Origin: an uncultured Eubacteriales bacterium
GTDB lineage: Bacteria; Bacillota; Clostridia; Christensenellales; UBA1242
Assembly: GCA_902496015.1 (NCBI GenBank)
Contig: CABUZJ010000001.1
Span: 1-64,000 of the forward strand
Length of the DNA: 64,000 bases
Direction of reading: 5' to 3'
Under the pieces are notes generated by a model. That model had not been told where the DNA came from. It was given only the letters and a program-made list of their open reading frames with translations, and searched no databases. Position numbers and translations under genes: made by a program. Below, piece after piece: positions 51,630 to 60,034 of the stretch (positions are counted from its first letter, which is position 1; the number at the start of each line of letters is the position of its first letter).

Positions 51630-51998
51630 ATGATTCAACCACAAACAAGATTGAAAGTTGCCGACAACACTGGTGCAAAAGAAATTATGTGCATTCAAGT
51701 TGTTGGGGGCTCTTTTAGAAGAAGTGGCAACATAGGTGATGTTATTGTTGCATCAGTTAAAAGTGCAATTCCTGGCGGAACTGTTAAAAAAGGTGATGTT
51801 GTTAAAGCCGTTATCGTTAGAACTGTTAAGGGAATAAAGAGAAACGACGGTAGCCACATTAAATTTGATGACAATGCTGCGGTTATTATTGATAACCAAA
51901 AGCAACCAAGAGGAACTCGTATTTTTGGACCTATTGCGCGTGAACTTCGTGATAAAGATTATATGAAAATCATTTCACTTGCGCCCGAAGTTATTTAG
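51630..51998 (+). CDS. rplN: 50S ribosomal protein L14
   Basis: 122 aa, starting MIQPQTRLKVADNTGAKEIMC, with RGTRIFGPIARELRD near the end. Forms an intersubunit bridge and binds RsfS-type silencing factor. Standard length. Confidence 0.98.
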   Translation: MIQPQTRLKVADNTGAKEIMCIQVVGGSFRRSGNIGDVIVASVKSAIPGGTVKKGDVVKAVIVRTVKGIKRNDGSHIKFDDNAAVIIDNQKQPRGTRIFGPIARELRDKDYMKIISLAPEVI

Positions 51999-52014
51999 GA
52001 GGAAGATTTAGATT

Positions 52015-52575
52015 ATGACAAATGTAAGTATTAAATCTGGCGACAATGTTGTTGTTATTGCTGGGAAAGATAAAGGTAAAACTGGTAAAGTTTTAGCAGT
52101 TAGCCCAAGCACAGCAAGAGTTATAGTTGAAGGTGTAAACATTGCCAGCCGTCATAAAAAACCAAGGTCAGCGCAAGACCAAGGCGGAATTATTAAACAT
52201 GAAGCACCAATTAGTGTTAGTAATGTTATGATAATTTGCCCTAAGTGTGGCAAAGCCACTCGTGTTCATCATGCTGTTGTTGATGGGAAAAAGGTTAGAG
52301 TTTGCAAATGCGGGGAAGTGTTAGACAAGAAATTTGTTAAACCTGGTAAAAAGGCTGATAAAAAAGAAGCTGAACCTAAAAAAGCAAAATCTACAAAGTC
52401 AGTTAAGGCAGAAGAAGATGCTAAAACTGAAGTAGCAAAAGAAACAAAACCTGCTACTAAAAAAACTACTGCTAGCAAGGCTACTACTAAAAAAGCAGAA
52501 GGAAAAATTGTGGCAACTAAATCTAGTAAAGTTGCTACAAAGCCAGCAGTTAGAAAGACCAAGAAAGATGTTTAG
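52015..52575 (+). CDS. rplX: 50S ribosomal protein L24 with long Lys/Ala-rich extension
   Basis: 186 aa against about 105 for the family. Residues 1-105 are the KOW-type core (KSGDNVVVIAGKDKGKTGKVL), including two pairs of Cys (CPKC and CKC) for zinc. Residues ~110-186 are a Lys/Ala/Thr/Glu low-complexity tail resembling histone-like tails. The reading frame is clean and rplE follows normally, so the tail is real coding sequence. Confidence 0.95.
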   Translation: MTNVSIKSGDNVVVIAGKDKGKTGKVLAVSPSTARVIVEGVNIASRHKKPRSAQDQGGIIKHEAPISVSNVMIICPKCGKATRVHHAVVDGKKVRVCKCGEVLDKKFVKPGKKADKKEAEPKKAKSTKSVKAEEDAKTEVAKETKPATKKTTASKATTKKAEGKIVATKSSKVATKPAVRKTKKDV

Positions 52576-52589
52576 GTAGGTGAAACGGT

Positions 52590-53132
52590 ATGGAAAACAG
52601 ACTTAAAGAAAAATATACAAAAGAAGTTGTTCCTGCACTTATTAAGGAATATGGCTACAAAAACATCAATGAAGTGCCAAAACTTGAAAAAATTGTTTTA
52701 AACATGGGATTAGGAGATGTTAAAGACAATAGCAAGAGTTTCAATCTTGCTGTTGAAGAACTTGCAACAATTTCTGGTCAAAAGCCTGTTGTAACAAAGG
52801 CAAAAAAATCAGTTGCTAACTTTAAAGTTAGAGAAGGCATGAAAATTGGTGCTAAGGTTACTTTAAGAGGAACAAGAATGTATGAATTTATGGATAAATT
52901 CATTAGTATTGCTCTTCCTCGTGTGCGTGATTTTAGGGGAGTTAGCCCAACATCTTTCGATGGAAGAGGAAATTATTCTTATGGCGTTCGTGAACAACTA
53001 ATATTCCCAGAAATTGTTTACGATAAAATTGAAAAAATTAGAGGTTTAGACATTTGTTTTGTAACAACTGCTAAAACTGATGATGAAGCAAGAAGCCTAT
53101 TAAAACTTATGGGAATGCCATTTAAGGCATAA
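52590..53132 (+). CDS. rplE: 50S ribosomal protein L5
   Basis: 180 aa, with EKIVLNMGLGD, KVTLRGTRMYEF and DFRGVSPTSFDGRGNYSYGV. Binds 5S rRNA and bridges to the small subunit. Standard length; upstream site is a modest AGGTGAAA. Confidence 0.98.
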   Translation: MENRLKEKYTKEVVPALIKEYGYKNINEVPKLEKIVLNMGLGDVKDNSKSFNLAVEELATISGQKPVVTKAKKSVANFKVREGMKIGAKVTLRGTRMYEFMDKFISIALPRVRDFRGVSPTSFDGRGNYSYGVREQLIFPEIVYDKIEKIRGLDICFVTTAKTDDEARSLLKLMGMPFKA

Positions 53133-53150
53133 CGCAAGGAGATATAAATC

Positions 53151-53336
53151 ATGGCAAAGAAATCAATGATAAATAAACAACAAAAACCACAGAAATTTAG
53201 CACTCGTGAATATACTCGTTGCACATTATGTGGAAGACCTCATGCCGTTTTAAAAAAATATGGCATTTGCAGAGTATGTTTTAGAGAACTTGCTTATAAA
53301 GGTGAAATTCCTGGCGTTAAGAAGTCAAGTTGGTAA
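53151..53336 (+). CDS. rpsN: 30S ribosomal protein S14, zinc type
   Basis: 61 aa. CTLC and CRVC pairs form the zinc knuckle of the short S14 type (rpsZ in some naming). ARAKK-type start reads AKKSMINKQQ. Ends VKKSSW as is typical. AAGGAG before the ATG. Confidence 0.97.
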   Translation: MAKKSMINKQQKPQKFSTREYTRCTLCGRPHAVLKKYGICRVCFRELAYKGEIPGVKKSSW

Positions 53337-53351
53337 GGAGGAGAAGAAAAA

Positions 53352-53756
53352 ATGAGTATTAATGTTACTGACCCAATTGCAGATATGCTTACAAGAATTA
53401 GAAACGCTCAAACTGTGAAAAAACAAACTGTTTCAATTCCTGCATCAGCAATGAAAAAAGCAATTGCCGAAATTTTAAAAGAAGAGGGCTTTATTGCTAA
53501 TTTTGAAGAACAAGAAGAAGGCTCAATTAGAAACATTGTTGTTACTTTAAAATATGGTCCTCGTGGCGAAAAAGTTATTTCAGGTTTAAAAAGAATTTCT
53601 ACTCCTGGGCTTAGAGTTTATGCTAACGCTAGCGACCTTCCTAAAGTTTTAGGTGGGCTTGGAATTGCAATTATTTCAACATCTAAGGGTGTTATGACAG
53701 ATAAAAATGCAAGAAAACAGAACATCGGCGGCGAAGTGCTTGCCTATGTTTGGTAA
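53352..53756 (+). CDS. rpsH: 30S ribosomal protein S8
   Basis: 134 aa, starting NVTDPIADMLTRIRNA, with the GLGIAIISTSKGVMTDKNAR end. Primary 16S binder; in other bacteria it represses the spc operon through rplE mRNA. AAGGAGGAG upstream. Confidence 0.98.
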   Translation: MSINVTDPIADMLTRIRNAQTVKKQTVSIPASAMKKAIAEILKEEGFIANFEEQEEGSIRNIVVTLKYGPRGEKVISGLKRISTPGLRVYANASDLPKVLGGLGIAIISTSKGVMTDKNARKQNIGGEVLAYVW

Positions 53757-53770
53757 GGAGGAACAAAAAG

Positions 53771-54331
53771 ATGAGTAGAATTGGTAGAGCACCTATTATT
53801 CTTCCAGCAAATGTTACTCTTGACCAAACTGTTGAGGGTGATGTGATTGTTACAGGACCAAAAGGAACGCTTAGACAATGGGTTGATAGTTGCATAACTA
53901 TTAATAAAAGCGAACTAGATGGCAAACAAGTTGTGACTTTAACAAGAGCAAACGACCAAAAAGAAGTTAAAGCAAAACACGGTTTATATCGTGCTTTAAT
54001 TGCTAATATGGTGAAAGGAGTAACCGAAGGATATAGCAAGTCTTTAACTGTTAATGGCGTAGGTTATAAGGTTGCAGTTGCTGGAAACAAATTAACCTTA
54101 AATATTGGGCTTAGCCACGCTGTGAATGTAGAAATTCCTAATGGGATTACTGTTACTATTCCAAACGCTAACGAAATTAAAGTGGAAGGAATTGACAAAA
54201 CCTTTGTTGGACAATTTGCGGCTGATATTAAGGCTATTAAACCAATTGAACCATATCATGGCTATGGAATTAGATATACAGATGAAGTGGTTCACTTAAA
54301 AGAAATTAAAAAAAGCGGTAAAAAGAAGTAA
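53771..54331 (+). CDS. rplF: 50S ribosomal protein L6
   Basis: 186 aa, starting SRIGRAPIILPANV, and ending with PYHGYGIRYTDE. I use the ATG at 53771 because AAGGAGG lies just before it; a longer reading from 53750 would translate that site. Confidence 0.97.
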   Translation: MSRIGRAPIILPANVTLDQTVEGDVIVTGPKGTLRQWVDSCITINKSELDGKQVVTLTRANDQKEVKAKHGLYRALIANMVKGVTEGYSKSLTVNGVGYKVAVAGNKLTLNIGLSHAVNVEIPNGITVTIPNANEIKVEGIDKTFVGQFAADIKAIKPIEPYHGYGIRYTDEVVHLKEIKKSGKKK

Positions 54332-54342
54332 GGAGATAAGGT

Positions 54343-54711
54343 ATGGTAAATAAGACAAATAAAAATGAATTAAGAAAAGCCAAACACGATAGAATTCGCA
54401 ATACCCTTGTTGGAACAAGCGAAAGACCTAGACTTAATGTTTACCGTTCAACATCTAATATTTATGCTCAAATTATTGATGATACAAATGGAAGAACTCT
54501 TGTAAGTTCATCAACATTAGATAAAAGCATAGTAGAAAAGATGAAAGGGCTTGACAAAAAAGCACAAGCAGAAAAAGTCGGTGAAGATATTGCTAAAAAA
54601 GCAAAGAAAGCAGGAATTAAGCATGTTGTTTTTGACCGTGGTGGATATATTTACACAGGTCGAGTTGCTAGTCTTGCAGAAGCTGCTAGAAAAGCTGGCT
54701 TGGAGTTTTAA
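54343..54711 (+). CDS. rplR: 50S ribosomal protein L18
   Basis: 122 aa, with RPRLNVYRSTSNIYAQIIDD and FDRGGYIYTGRVASLAEAARKAGLEF. Binds 5S rRNA with L5. Standard length. Confidence 0.98.
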   Translation: MVNKTNKNELRKAKHDRIRNTLVGTSERPRLNVYRSTSNIYAQIIDDTNGRTLVSSSTLDKSIVEKMKGLDKKAQAEKVGEDIAKKAKKAGIKHVVFDRGGYIYTGRVASLAEAARKAGLEF

Positions 54712-54723
54712 GGAGAACAAAGA

Positions 54724-55290
54724 ATGGCAAAAATCGAAAATAAACAAGAAAACAAAAAGCAAACTACCGACAGAAAACCAAGAAAAGAAAATAAGGCACA
54801 AGCACCAAGAGTTGAAGATGAATTCGATAAAAAAATGGTTGCAGTTAACCGTATTTCTAAAACCGTTAAAGGTGGTAGAAAAATGCGTTTTAATGCCTTA
54901 GTTGTTGTTGGTAACAGAAAAGGTAAGGTTGGAATTGGAATGGGCAAAGCCAGTGAAGTTTCACTTGCAATTGAAAAGGCAACAGTTGATGCAAAGCGTC
55001 ATATTATTGAAATTTCTATGGAAGGAACCACAATTCCACATCCTGTTGATGGCATTTTTGAAACAACAAAAGTCTTCATGATGCCTGGTAGAGAAGGTAA
55101 TGGAGTTATTGCTGGGGGTGCAGTTCGTGATGTTGTTGAACTTGCAGGAATTCGCGATATAACAACTAAACTTTATGGCTCTAACAACCCAGTAAATTGC
55201 GTTAAGGCTACCTTTGAAGGCTTAAAGCAACTTAAAACTGCTCAACAATTAGCACAACTTCGTGGTGTTAATGTTGACCAAATAAGATAG
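54724..55290 (+). CDS. rpsE: 30S ribosomal protein S5, extended N-terminus
   Basis: 188 aa, about 20 longer than usual because of a Lys/Asn/Gln-rich N-terminal segment before VAVNRISKTVKGGRKMRF. The GNRKGKVGIGMGKA and MMPGREGNGVIAGGAVR blocks are intact. Helps decoding accuracy. AAGGAG before the ATG. Confidence 0.97.
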   Translation: MAKIENKQENKKQTTDRKPRKENKAQAPRVEDEFDKKMVAVNRISKTVKGGRKMRFNALVVVGNRKGKVGIGMGKASEVSLAIEKATVDAKRHIIEISMEGTTIPHPVDGIFETTKVFMMPGREGNGVIAGGAVRDVVELAGIRDITTKLYGSNNPVNCVKATFEGLKQLKTAQQLAQLRGVNVDQIR

Positions 55291-55303
55291 GAAGGTAAAA
55301 AAT

Positions 55304-55531
55304 ATGGCTGAAAAAGTTGGAACTTCTAAAAAAGAAGTGTATAATGAACCTAAACTAAAAATTACTTTGGTTAAGAGCCTTAATGGCAGACTTGCAAAAC
55401 AAAAGAAAACTTGCGAGGCTTTGGGGCTAACCAAAATTAATCAAACAGTTATTAAAAAAGATAATGATGCCACTCGTGGAATGATTTTCGTTGTTAAACA
55501 TTTGGTAACTGTTGAAGAACTTAAAAAATAA
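55304..55531 (+). CDS. rpmD: 50S ribosomal protein L30, N-terminally extended
   Basis: 75 aa versus about 60. After ~15 extra residues, the core LKITLVKSLNGRLAKQKKTCEALGL is clear. Fits between rpsE and rplO as in other bacteria. Confidence 0.96.
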   Translation: MAEKVGTSKKEVYNEPKLKITLVKSLNGRLAKQKKTCEALGLTKINQTVIKKDNDATRGMIFVVKHLVTVEELKK

Positions 55532-55541
55532 GGAGCAAATT

Positions 55542-55985
55542 ATGAAACTACACGAATTATCACCTGCACCTAATTCTACAAAGGCCCCTAAAAGACTTGG
55601 TAGAGGAATTGGCTCGGGAACTGGCAAAACCAGTGGTAAGGGTCATAAAGGGCAAAATGCAAGAAGTGGCGGTGGAGTTAGACCTGGATTTGAAGGCGGG
55701 CAAATGCCTTTAATCCGTCAGTTACCAAAACGCGGGTTTACTAATAATTGGAGAAAAGTTTACACAACAATTAATGTTGGTGACCTTGAAAAATTTGATG
55801 CTGGCACTGTTATTTCTGCACAAATGTTAAAAAATAAAGGTGTTATATCTAAAATTGAGCCTTATGGGCTAAAAGTTCTTGGTAATGGAAATCTTACTAA
55901 GGCATTAACCGTTAAGGCACAAAAATTCACCCAATCAGCAGCAGATAAAATTAGCAAAGCTGGTGGGTCTATTGAGGTGGAATAA
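55542..55985 (+). CDS. rplO: 50S ribosomal protein L15
   Basis: 147 aa. The ATG at 55542 with AAGGAG upstream gives MKLHELSPAPNS; a longer reading from 55512 overlaps rpmD. Gly-rich GRGIGSGTGKTSGKGHKGQNAR and LPKRGFTN are present. Stop overlaps the secY start. Confidence 0.98.
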   Translation: MKLHELSPAPNSTKAPKRLGRGIGSGTGKTSGKGHKGQNARSGGGVRPGFEGGQMPLIRQLPKRGFTNNWRKVYTTINVGDLEKFDAGTVISAQMLKNKGVISKIEPYGLKVLGNGNLTKALTVKAQKFTQSAADKISKAGGSIEVE

Positions 55986-57289
55986 TGTTTAAAACCTTAG
56001 CAAGTGCGTTCAAAACCCCTGAATTACGAAAGAAAATTTTAATAACTCTTTTGTTACTCTTAATTTATCGAGTTGGCTGTTATTTGCCTGTTCCAGGGAT
56101 TTTGCCAGATACTTTTGCCACACAAGTGGGTGATGAAACATCTCTTTTAACTTTGCTTAATGCCGTTACTGGTAGTGCATTAGCAAATGGTGCATTTTTA
56201 GCACTTGGTGTTACACCATATATTAATGCATCAATTATTGTGCAACTTTTAACGGTAGGTATTCCTGCATTAGAAAGGCTATCTAAGCAAGGGGAAGATG
56301 GTAAAGAAAAAATCAACCTTATTACTAAAATTGTTGCATTAGTTTTAGCTATTGCACAGGGTATTGGTATTGTGCTTGGTTTTGGCACCGATTGTTTGGC
56401 ACCTTTATTTGGTGAAAACTTGTTATGGCTAACCGCAGTTTTTGTTGTTTTAGTGCTTGTTGCGGGAACCTGCTTTACTATGTGGCTTGGAGACCGAATT
56501 ACCGACCAAGGTATTGGTAATGGGCTTTCGCTTATAATTTTTATAGGTATTATTGCTAGTGCAGGACTTTCTATTGCAAATGCTTTTGAAAGTATTTTTG
56601 GTGGAAATCTTAATGCACTTTGGGAATTATTAGGCTTCTTAGCAATGGTGTTTGTTGTGTTCACACTAATTGTGTTCTTTGACCTTGCTGAAAGAAGAAT
56701 TCCTGTTCAATATGCTAAGCAGATTAAGGGCAGAAAAATGTATGGCGGGCAATCTAGTTACATTCCAATGAAAATTAATGCCAGTGGTGTAATGCCAATT
56801 ATATTTGCAACTGCAATTATAACTTTTCCAAATTTAATCATGCAATTATGCGGAGTTACTCGTGAAAGTGGGTGGTTTGCAAAATTCTATTATGATTATC
56901 TTGGTGCTGGTGGAATTGTTTATAGCATACTTGTTGGTTTACTAATATTGTTCTTTGCATATTTTTATGCACAAATTCAATTTAATCCTGCAGATGTTAG
57001 CCAAAACATTCAACAAAATGGTGGCTTTATTCCTGGGGTTAGGGCTGGCAGACCAACAGTTGAATATCTATCTAGAATTAGCAAAAGGATAACACTTTTT
57101 GGTGCAATCTTCTTGGCATTCATTGCCATTGTGCCATCAGTTATCTTCGAAGCTGTTGCAGGTAGTTCAGTTGGGCTACTTAATGCATTTACTGCAACTG
57201 GTATGCTTATAGTTGTTAGTGTTGCAATTGAATTTAACACTCAACTTAATGCTCAAATATTAATGAAAAGGCACAAAAACTTGTTATAA
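55985..57289 (+). CDS. secY: preprotein translocase channel subunit SecY
   Basis: 434 aa with ten membrane helices. Plug and gate features of SecY, with YINASIIVQLL in helix 2 and GQSSYIPMKINASGVMPIIFA in the middle; the C-terminal GIRAGRPTVEYL-like loop reads PGVRAGRPTVEYL, the SecA-contact region. Works with SecA (23453-26134). Translationally coupled to rplO. Confidence 0.98.
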   Translation: MFKTLASAFKTPELRKKILITLLLLLIYRVGCYLPVPGILPDTFATQVGDETSLLTLLNAVTGSALANGAFLALGVTPYINASIIVQLLTVGIPALERLSKQGEDGKEKINLITKIVALVLAIAQGIGIVLGFGTDCLAPLFGENLLWLTAVFVVLVLVAGTCFTMWLGDRITDQGIGNGLSLIIFIGIIASAGLSIANAFESIFGGNLNALWELLGFLAMVFVVFTLIVFFDLAERRIPVQYAKQIKGRKMYGGQSSYIPMKINASGVMPIIFATAIITFPNLIMQLCGVTRESGWFAKFYYDYLGAGGIVYSILVGLLILFFAYFYAQIQFNPADVSQNIQQNGGFIPGVRAGRPTVEYLSRISKRITLFGAIFLAFIAIVPSVIFEAVAGSSVGLLNAFTATGMLIVVSVAIEFNTQLNAQILMKRHKNLL

Positions 57290-57299
57290 AAATAAACTT

Positions 57300-57320
57300 T
57301 AGCCCGAGTTCATCGGGCTA
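57300..57320 (+). other. hairpin between secY and adk without a U-tract
   Basis: Perfect arms TAGCCCGA/TCGGGCTA around GTTCA. No T-run follows, so it is not a standard intrinsic terminator; it may be an mRNA processing or stability element, or a weak attenuator. Confidence 0.5.
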
Positions 57321-57406
57321 GAGTAAATCTATTTATTAAATTTAAGCCTAGGATACTTGTTTAAATTTGAGAAATAGAGAAGGATAACACAAAATTAGGA
57401 GAATTT

Positions 57407-58027
57407 ATGAACTTAATTATTATTGGTGCACCTGGCTCTGGAAAGGGAACACAGGCAAGTAGAATTGTTACCGATTTTGGAGTTGCCCATATTTCAACAG
57501 GCAATTTGTTAAGAGAAGCGGTAAGATTAGGTACCAAAGAAGGGAAAATTGCAAAGTCTTTAATAGAATCAGGTAAGTTGGTTAACGACGAGATAATATT
57601 TGATATGTTAAATAAAAGAATTAAAGAGCCTGATTGTAAAAATGGATTTTTACTTGATGGCGTTCCAAGAAATTTAGCACAAATTCAATTTGTTGAAAAA
57701 CTTGGAATTGATAAAGTAATTTTTATAGATGTTGACTTTGATGCAATTAAGAAAAGATTAACATCTAGAAAAAGTTGTAAATCTTGTGGCGGAACATTTA
57801 TTGATAGCGATTGCAAAAATGGGCTTTGCCCGGTTTGTAAAAGCAAGGTTTACACTCGTGATGACGATAAACTTGAAGTTATTGAAAAAAGGCTTGCTAC
57901 TTATGTTGAACAAACGACACCTGTGGTTGAGTTTTATAAAAAGTCGGGTAAACTTATAACAATTAATGGAAATCAAAGTATAGATAAAGTTTACGGCGAA
58001 ATTAAAAAGGCACTAAGTAATGGTTAG
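57407..58027 (+). CDS. adk: adenylate kinase (zinc-lid type)
   Basis: 206 aa. P-loop GAPGSGKGTQ (about 7-16), STGNLLREA, and DGVPRN. The LID has two CxxC pairs (CKSCGG...CPVC) that bind zinc, as in Gram-positive enzymes. Interconverts ATP, AMP and ADP. TAGGAG before the ATG. Overlaps map by 8 nt. Confidence 0.98.
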   Translation: MNLIIIGAPGSGKGTQASRIVTDFGVAHISTGNLLREAVRLGTKEGKIAKSLIESGKLVNDEIIFDMLNKRIKEPDCKNGFLLDGVPRNLAQIQFVEKLGIDKVIFIDVDFDAIKKRLTSRKSCKSCGGTFIDSDCKNGLCPVCKSKVYTRDDDKLEVIEKRLATYVEQTTPVVEFYKKSGKLITINGNQSIDKVYGEIKKALSNG

Positions 58028-58781
58028 TATTAAGACTGAAAAACAAATAGAATTGATGAGACAAGCAGGGAAGATAGTTGCAGAGGTTTTAGACCTTATG
58101 GAACAAAATGCAAAAGTGGGAATTTCAACAAAGACTCTTGACAAAATTGCATTTGAATATATAATTAGTAAAGGAGCAAAACCAAGTTTTTTGCATTATA
58201 ATGGTTTTCCTGCAACAATTTGCACATCAATTGATGATGTTGTGGTTCATGGTTTTCCAAGCGAAAAGGACATTTTAAAAGAAGGCATGATACTTTCTGT
58301 TGATGTTGGTGCAATTTATAAAGGATGGCAAGGTGATGCCGCAAGGACATTTGCCATTGGGAAAGTGAGCGAAGAAAAACAAAAGTTAATTGAAGTTACC
58401 AAGCAAAGTTTCTTTGAAGGAATTCGTGGAATTAAGGCGGGGAGCAGACTTGGCGACATTGGTGCACAAATTCAAACATATGTTGAAAAACATGGTTTTA
58501 GTGTTGTGCGTGATATGGTGGGGCATGGCATTGGTTCGCATATGCACGAGCCACCAAGTGTTCCAAATTATGGAATTAGGGGAACTGGCATGAAACTTGA
58601 AGCAGGCATGACAATTGCTATTGAACCTATGGTTAATGCAGGTTCTTACCAAATGAAAATTAATGGTTGGGACCACAGAACGGCAGACGGAAGGCCATCT
58701 GCTCATTATGAAAATACGGTGCTAATTACCGAAAATGGAGTTGAAATTTTAACTATGACTGGCGAGGAGGCAAGTAATTAA
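58020..58781 (+). CDS. map: methionine aminopeptidase type I
   Basis: 253 aa pita-bread fold. Metal ligands are visible in SVDVGAIYKGWQGDAART (two Asp), GHGIGSHMHEPPSVPNYG (His) and IAIEPM and TVLITE (Glu). Removes initiator Met. Starts inside adk; infA follows with a one-base gap. Confidence 0.97.
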   Translation: MVSIKTEKQIELMRQAGKIVAEVLDLMEQNAKVGISTKTLDKIAFEYIISKGAKPSFLHYNGFPATICTSIDDVVVHGFPSEKDILKEGMILSVDVGAIYKGWQGDAARTFAIGKVSEEKQKLIEVTKQSFFEGIRGIKAGSRLGDIGAQIQTYVEKHGFSVVRDMVGHGIGSHMHEPPSVPNYGIRGTGMKLEAGMTIAIEPMVNAGSYQMKINGWDHRTADGRPSAHYENTVLITENGVEILTMTGEEASN

Positions 58782-58782
58782 C

Positions 58783-59001
58783 GTGAGTAAAGATGATGTT
58801 ATTGAAACGGAAGGTGTTGTTGTTGAGGCTATGCCAGGGGCAACATTTAAAGTTCAACTAGCAAACGGACATATTATTACTGCTTATTTATCGGGCAAGT
58901 TGTGGAAAAATTTTATCCATGTTTACGAGGGTGACACAGTGAAACTGGAAATGAGCCCTTACGATTTAACCCGTGGCCGAATTATTTGGAGACAAAAATA
59001 A
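58783..59001 (+). CDS. infA: translation initiation factor IF-1
   Basis: 72 aa OB fold starting at GTG. KDDVIETEGVVVEAMPGATFKVQL, GHIITAYLSGK and EMSPYDLTRGRIIWR are the family text. GAGGAGG in the map end serves as its binding site. Confidence 0.97.
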   Translation: MSKDDVIETEGVVVEAMPGATFKVQLANGHIITAYLSGKLWKNFIHVYEGDTVKLEMSPYDLTRGRIIWRQK

Positions 59002-59016
59002 AAAGGAGAAACTAAA

Positions 59017-59133
59017 ATGAAAGTTAGACCAAGTGTGAAACCTATTTGCGATAGTTGCAAGGTTATTAAAAGAAATGGCAAATTAAGAGTAATTTGCGAT
59101 AAGTATCCTAAACATAAACAGGTTCAGGGTTAG
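59017..59133 (+). CDS. rpmJ: 50S ribosomal protein L36
   Basis: 38 aa: MKVRPSVKPICDSCKVIKR...VICDKYPKHKQVQG. Cys11, Cys14, Cys27 and His33 form the zinc ribbon. AAAAGGAG lies before the ATG. Confidence 0.97.
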   Translation: MKVRPSVKPICDSCKVIKRNGKLRVICDKYPKHKQVQG

Positions 59134-59138
59134 TTTTT

Positions 59139-59163
59139 AAGGCAAATTTTTGCCTTGTTTATT
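59139..59163 (+). terminator. weak hairpin after rpmJ (possible attenuator)
   Basis: Arms AAGGCAA/TTGCCTT with a 4-nt loop and a broken T-rich tail. Probably only partly terminates, so the alpha genes may be both read through and separately driven. Confidence 0.4.
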
Positions 59164-59250
59164 TTGAAAATAATCGATTTTGTGGGCGGCTGGAACTAAA
59201 AGTTCTACCATAAGTCGTTAAAATATTATTTAATCTATTGGAGGATAAAA
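59164..59250 (+). promoter_or_regulatory. possible leader of rpsM-rpsK-rpsD-rpoA-rplQ
   Basis: A short GC-richer segment GTGGGCGGCTGGAACT and an AGTTCT hairpin partner (about 59190-59206) precede the rpsM GGAGG site. Alpha-operon leaders are bound by S4 in other bacteria, and rpsD is in this operon. No clear promoter boxes. Confidence 0.3.
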
Positions 59251-59616
59251 ATGGCTCGTATCGCTGGTGTTGATTTACCAAATGAGAAGCGTGTTGAAGT
59301 TGGTCTTACCTATATTTATGGTGTAGGGCTTAAAACTTCACAAAAGATTTTGGCTGAAACCAAAATTAACCCTGACACAAGGGTAAAAGATTTAACAGAA
59401 AACGATATTACCAAAATTCGTGAATACCTAGACAAACATGTAACTGTTGAAGGTGACCTTAAAAGAGATGTTGCAATGGACATTAAAGGATTAATGGAAA
59501 TTGGTAGTTATCGTGGAATAAGACACAGAAAAGGTTTGCCTGTTAGAGGACAGAGAACTCATAGTAATGCTAGAACTAGAAAAGGTCCTAGGGCAAGCGG
59601 AATTAAGAAGAAATAA
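59251..59616 (+). CDS. rpsM: 30S ribosomal protein S13
   Basis: 121 aa, starting ARIAGVDLPNEKRVEVGLTYIYGVG, ending GQRTHSNARTRKGPRASGIKKK. Contacts P-site tRNA and L5. TTGGAGG upstream. Confidence 0.98.
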   Translation: MARIAGVDLPNEKRVEVGLTYIYGVGLKTSQKILAETKINPDTRVKDLTENDITKIREYLDKHVTVEGDLKRDVAMDIKGLMEIGSYRGIRHRKGLPVRGQRTHSNARTRKGPRASGIKKK

Positions 59617-59627
59617 AGGAGAATTTT

Positions 59628-60023
59628 ATGGCACAAGTTAAGAAAAGCACAACTAAAAAGCGTAAGATTACTACCAATATCGATAAAGGTATTGTTCATG
59701 TTCAATCTTCGTTTAATAACACTATTGTTACTGTAACTGATGTTGCTGGTAACACTTTGGCTGCTTGCAGTTCAGGGGCACTTGGCTACCGTGGTAACCG
59801 TAAAAGCACTCCTTTTGCCGCAGGCATTGCTGCTGAAAAAGCTGCAAAAGCCGCAAAAGAATATGGAATTAAAAGCGTTGAAGTTTATGTAAAAGGTCCT
59901 GGTAATGGTCGTGAATCTGCTATTCGTGCTCTTGCGAATGCAGAAATTGAAGTTACTTTAATTCGCGATGTTTCACCTATTCCTCATAACGGGTGCAGAC
60001 CACCTAAACGCAGAAGAATATAG
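59628..60023 (+). CDS. rpsK: 30S ribosomal protein S11
   Basis: 131 aa, with HVQSSFNNTIVTVTD, GPGNGRESAIRAL and the end PIPHNGCRPPKRRRI. Platform protein close to the E site. Standard length. Confidence 0.98.
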   Translation: MAQVKKSTTKKRKITTNIDKGIVHVQSSFNNTIVTVTDVAGNTLAACSSGALGYRGNRKSTPFAAGIAAEKAAKAAKEYGIKSVEVYVKGPGNGRESAIRALANAEIEVTLIRDVSPIPHNGCRPPKRRRI

Positions 60024-60034
60024 GAGGAAAAGCA

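Noticed and set aside
54517..54947. Overlapping frames around rplR-rpsE on both strands
   Set aside because: They are shadow frames of Lys-rich ribosomal genes and carry no family signature.
57300..57320. Intrinsic terminator after secY
   Set aside because: The hairpin is good but there is no T-run, so it is listed only as a hairpin.
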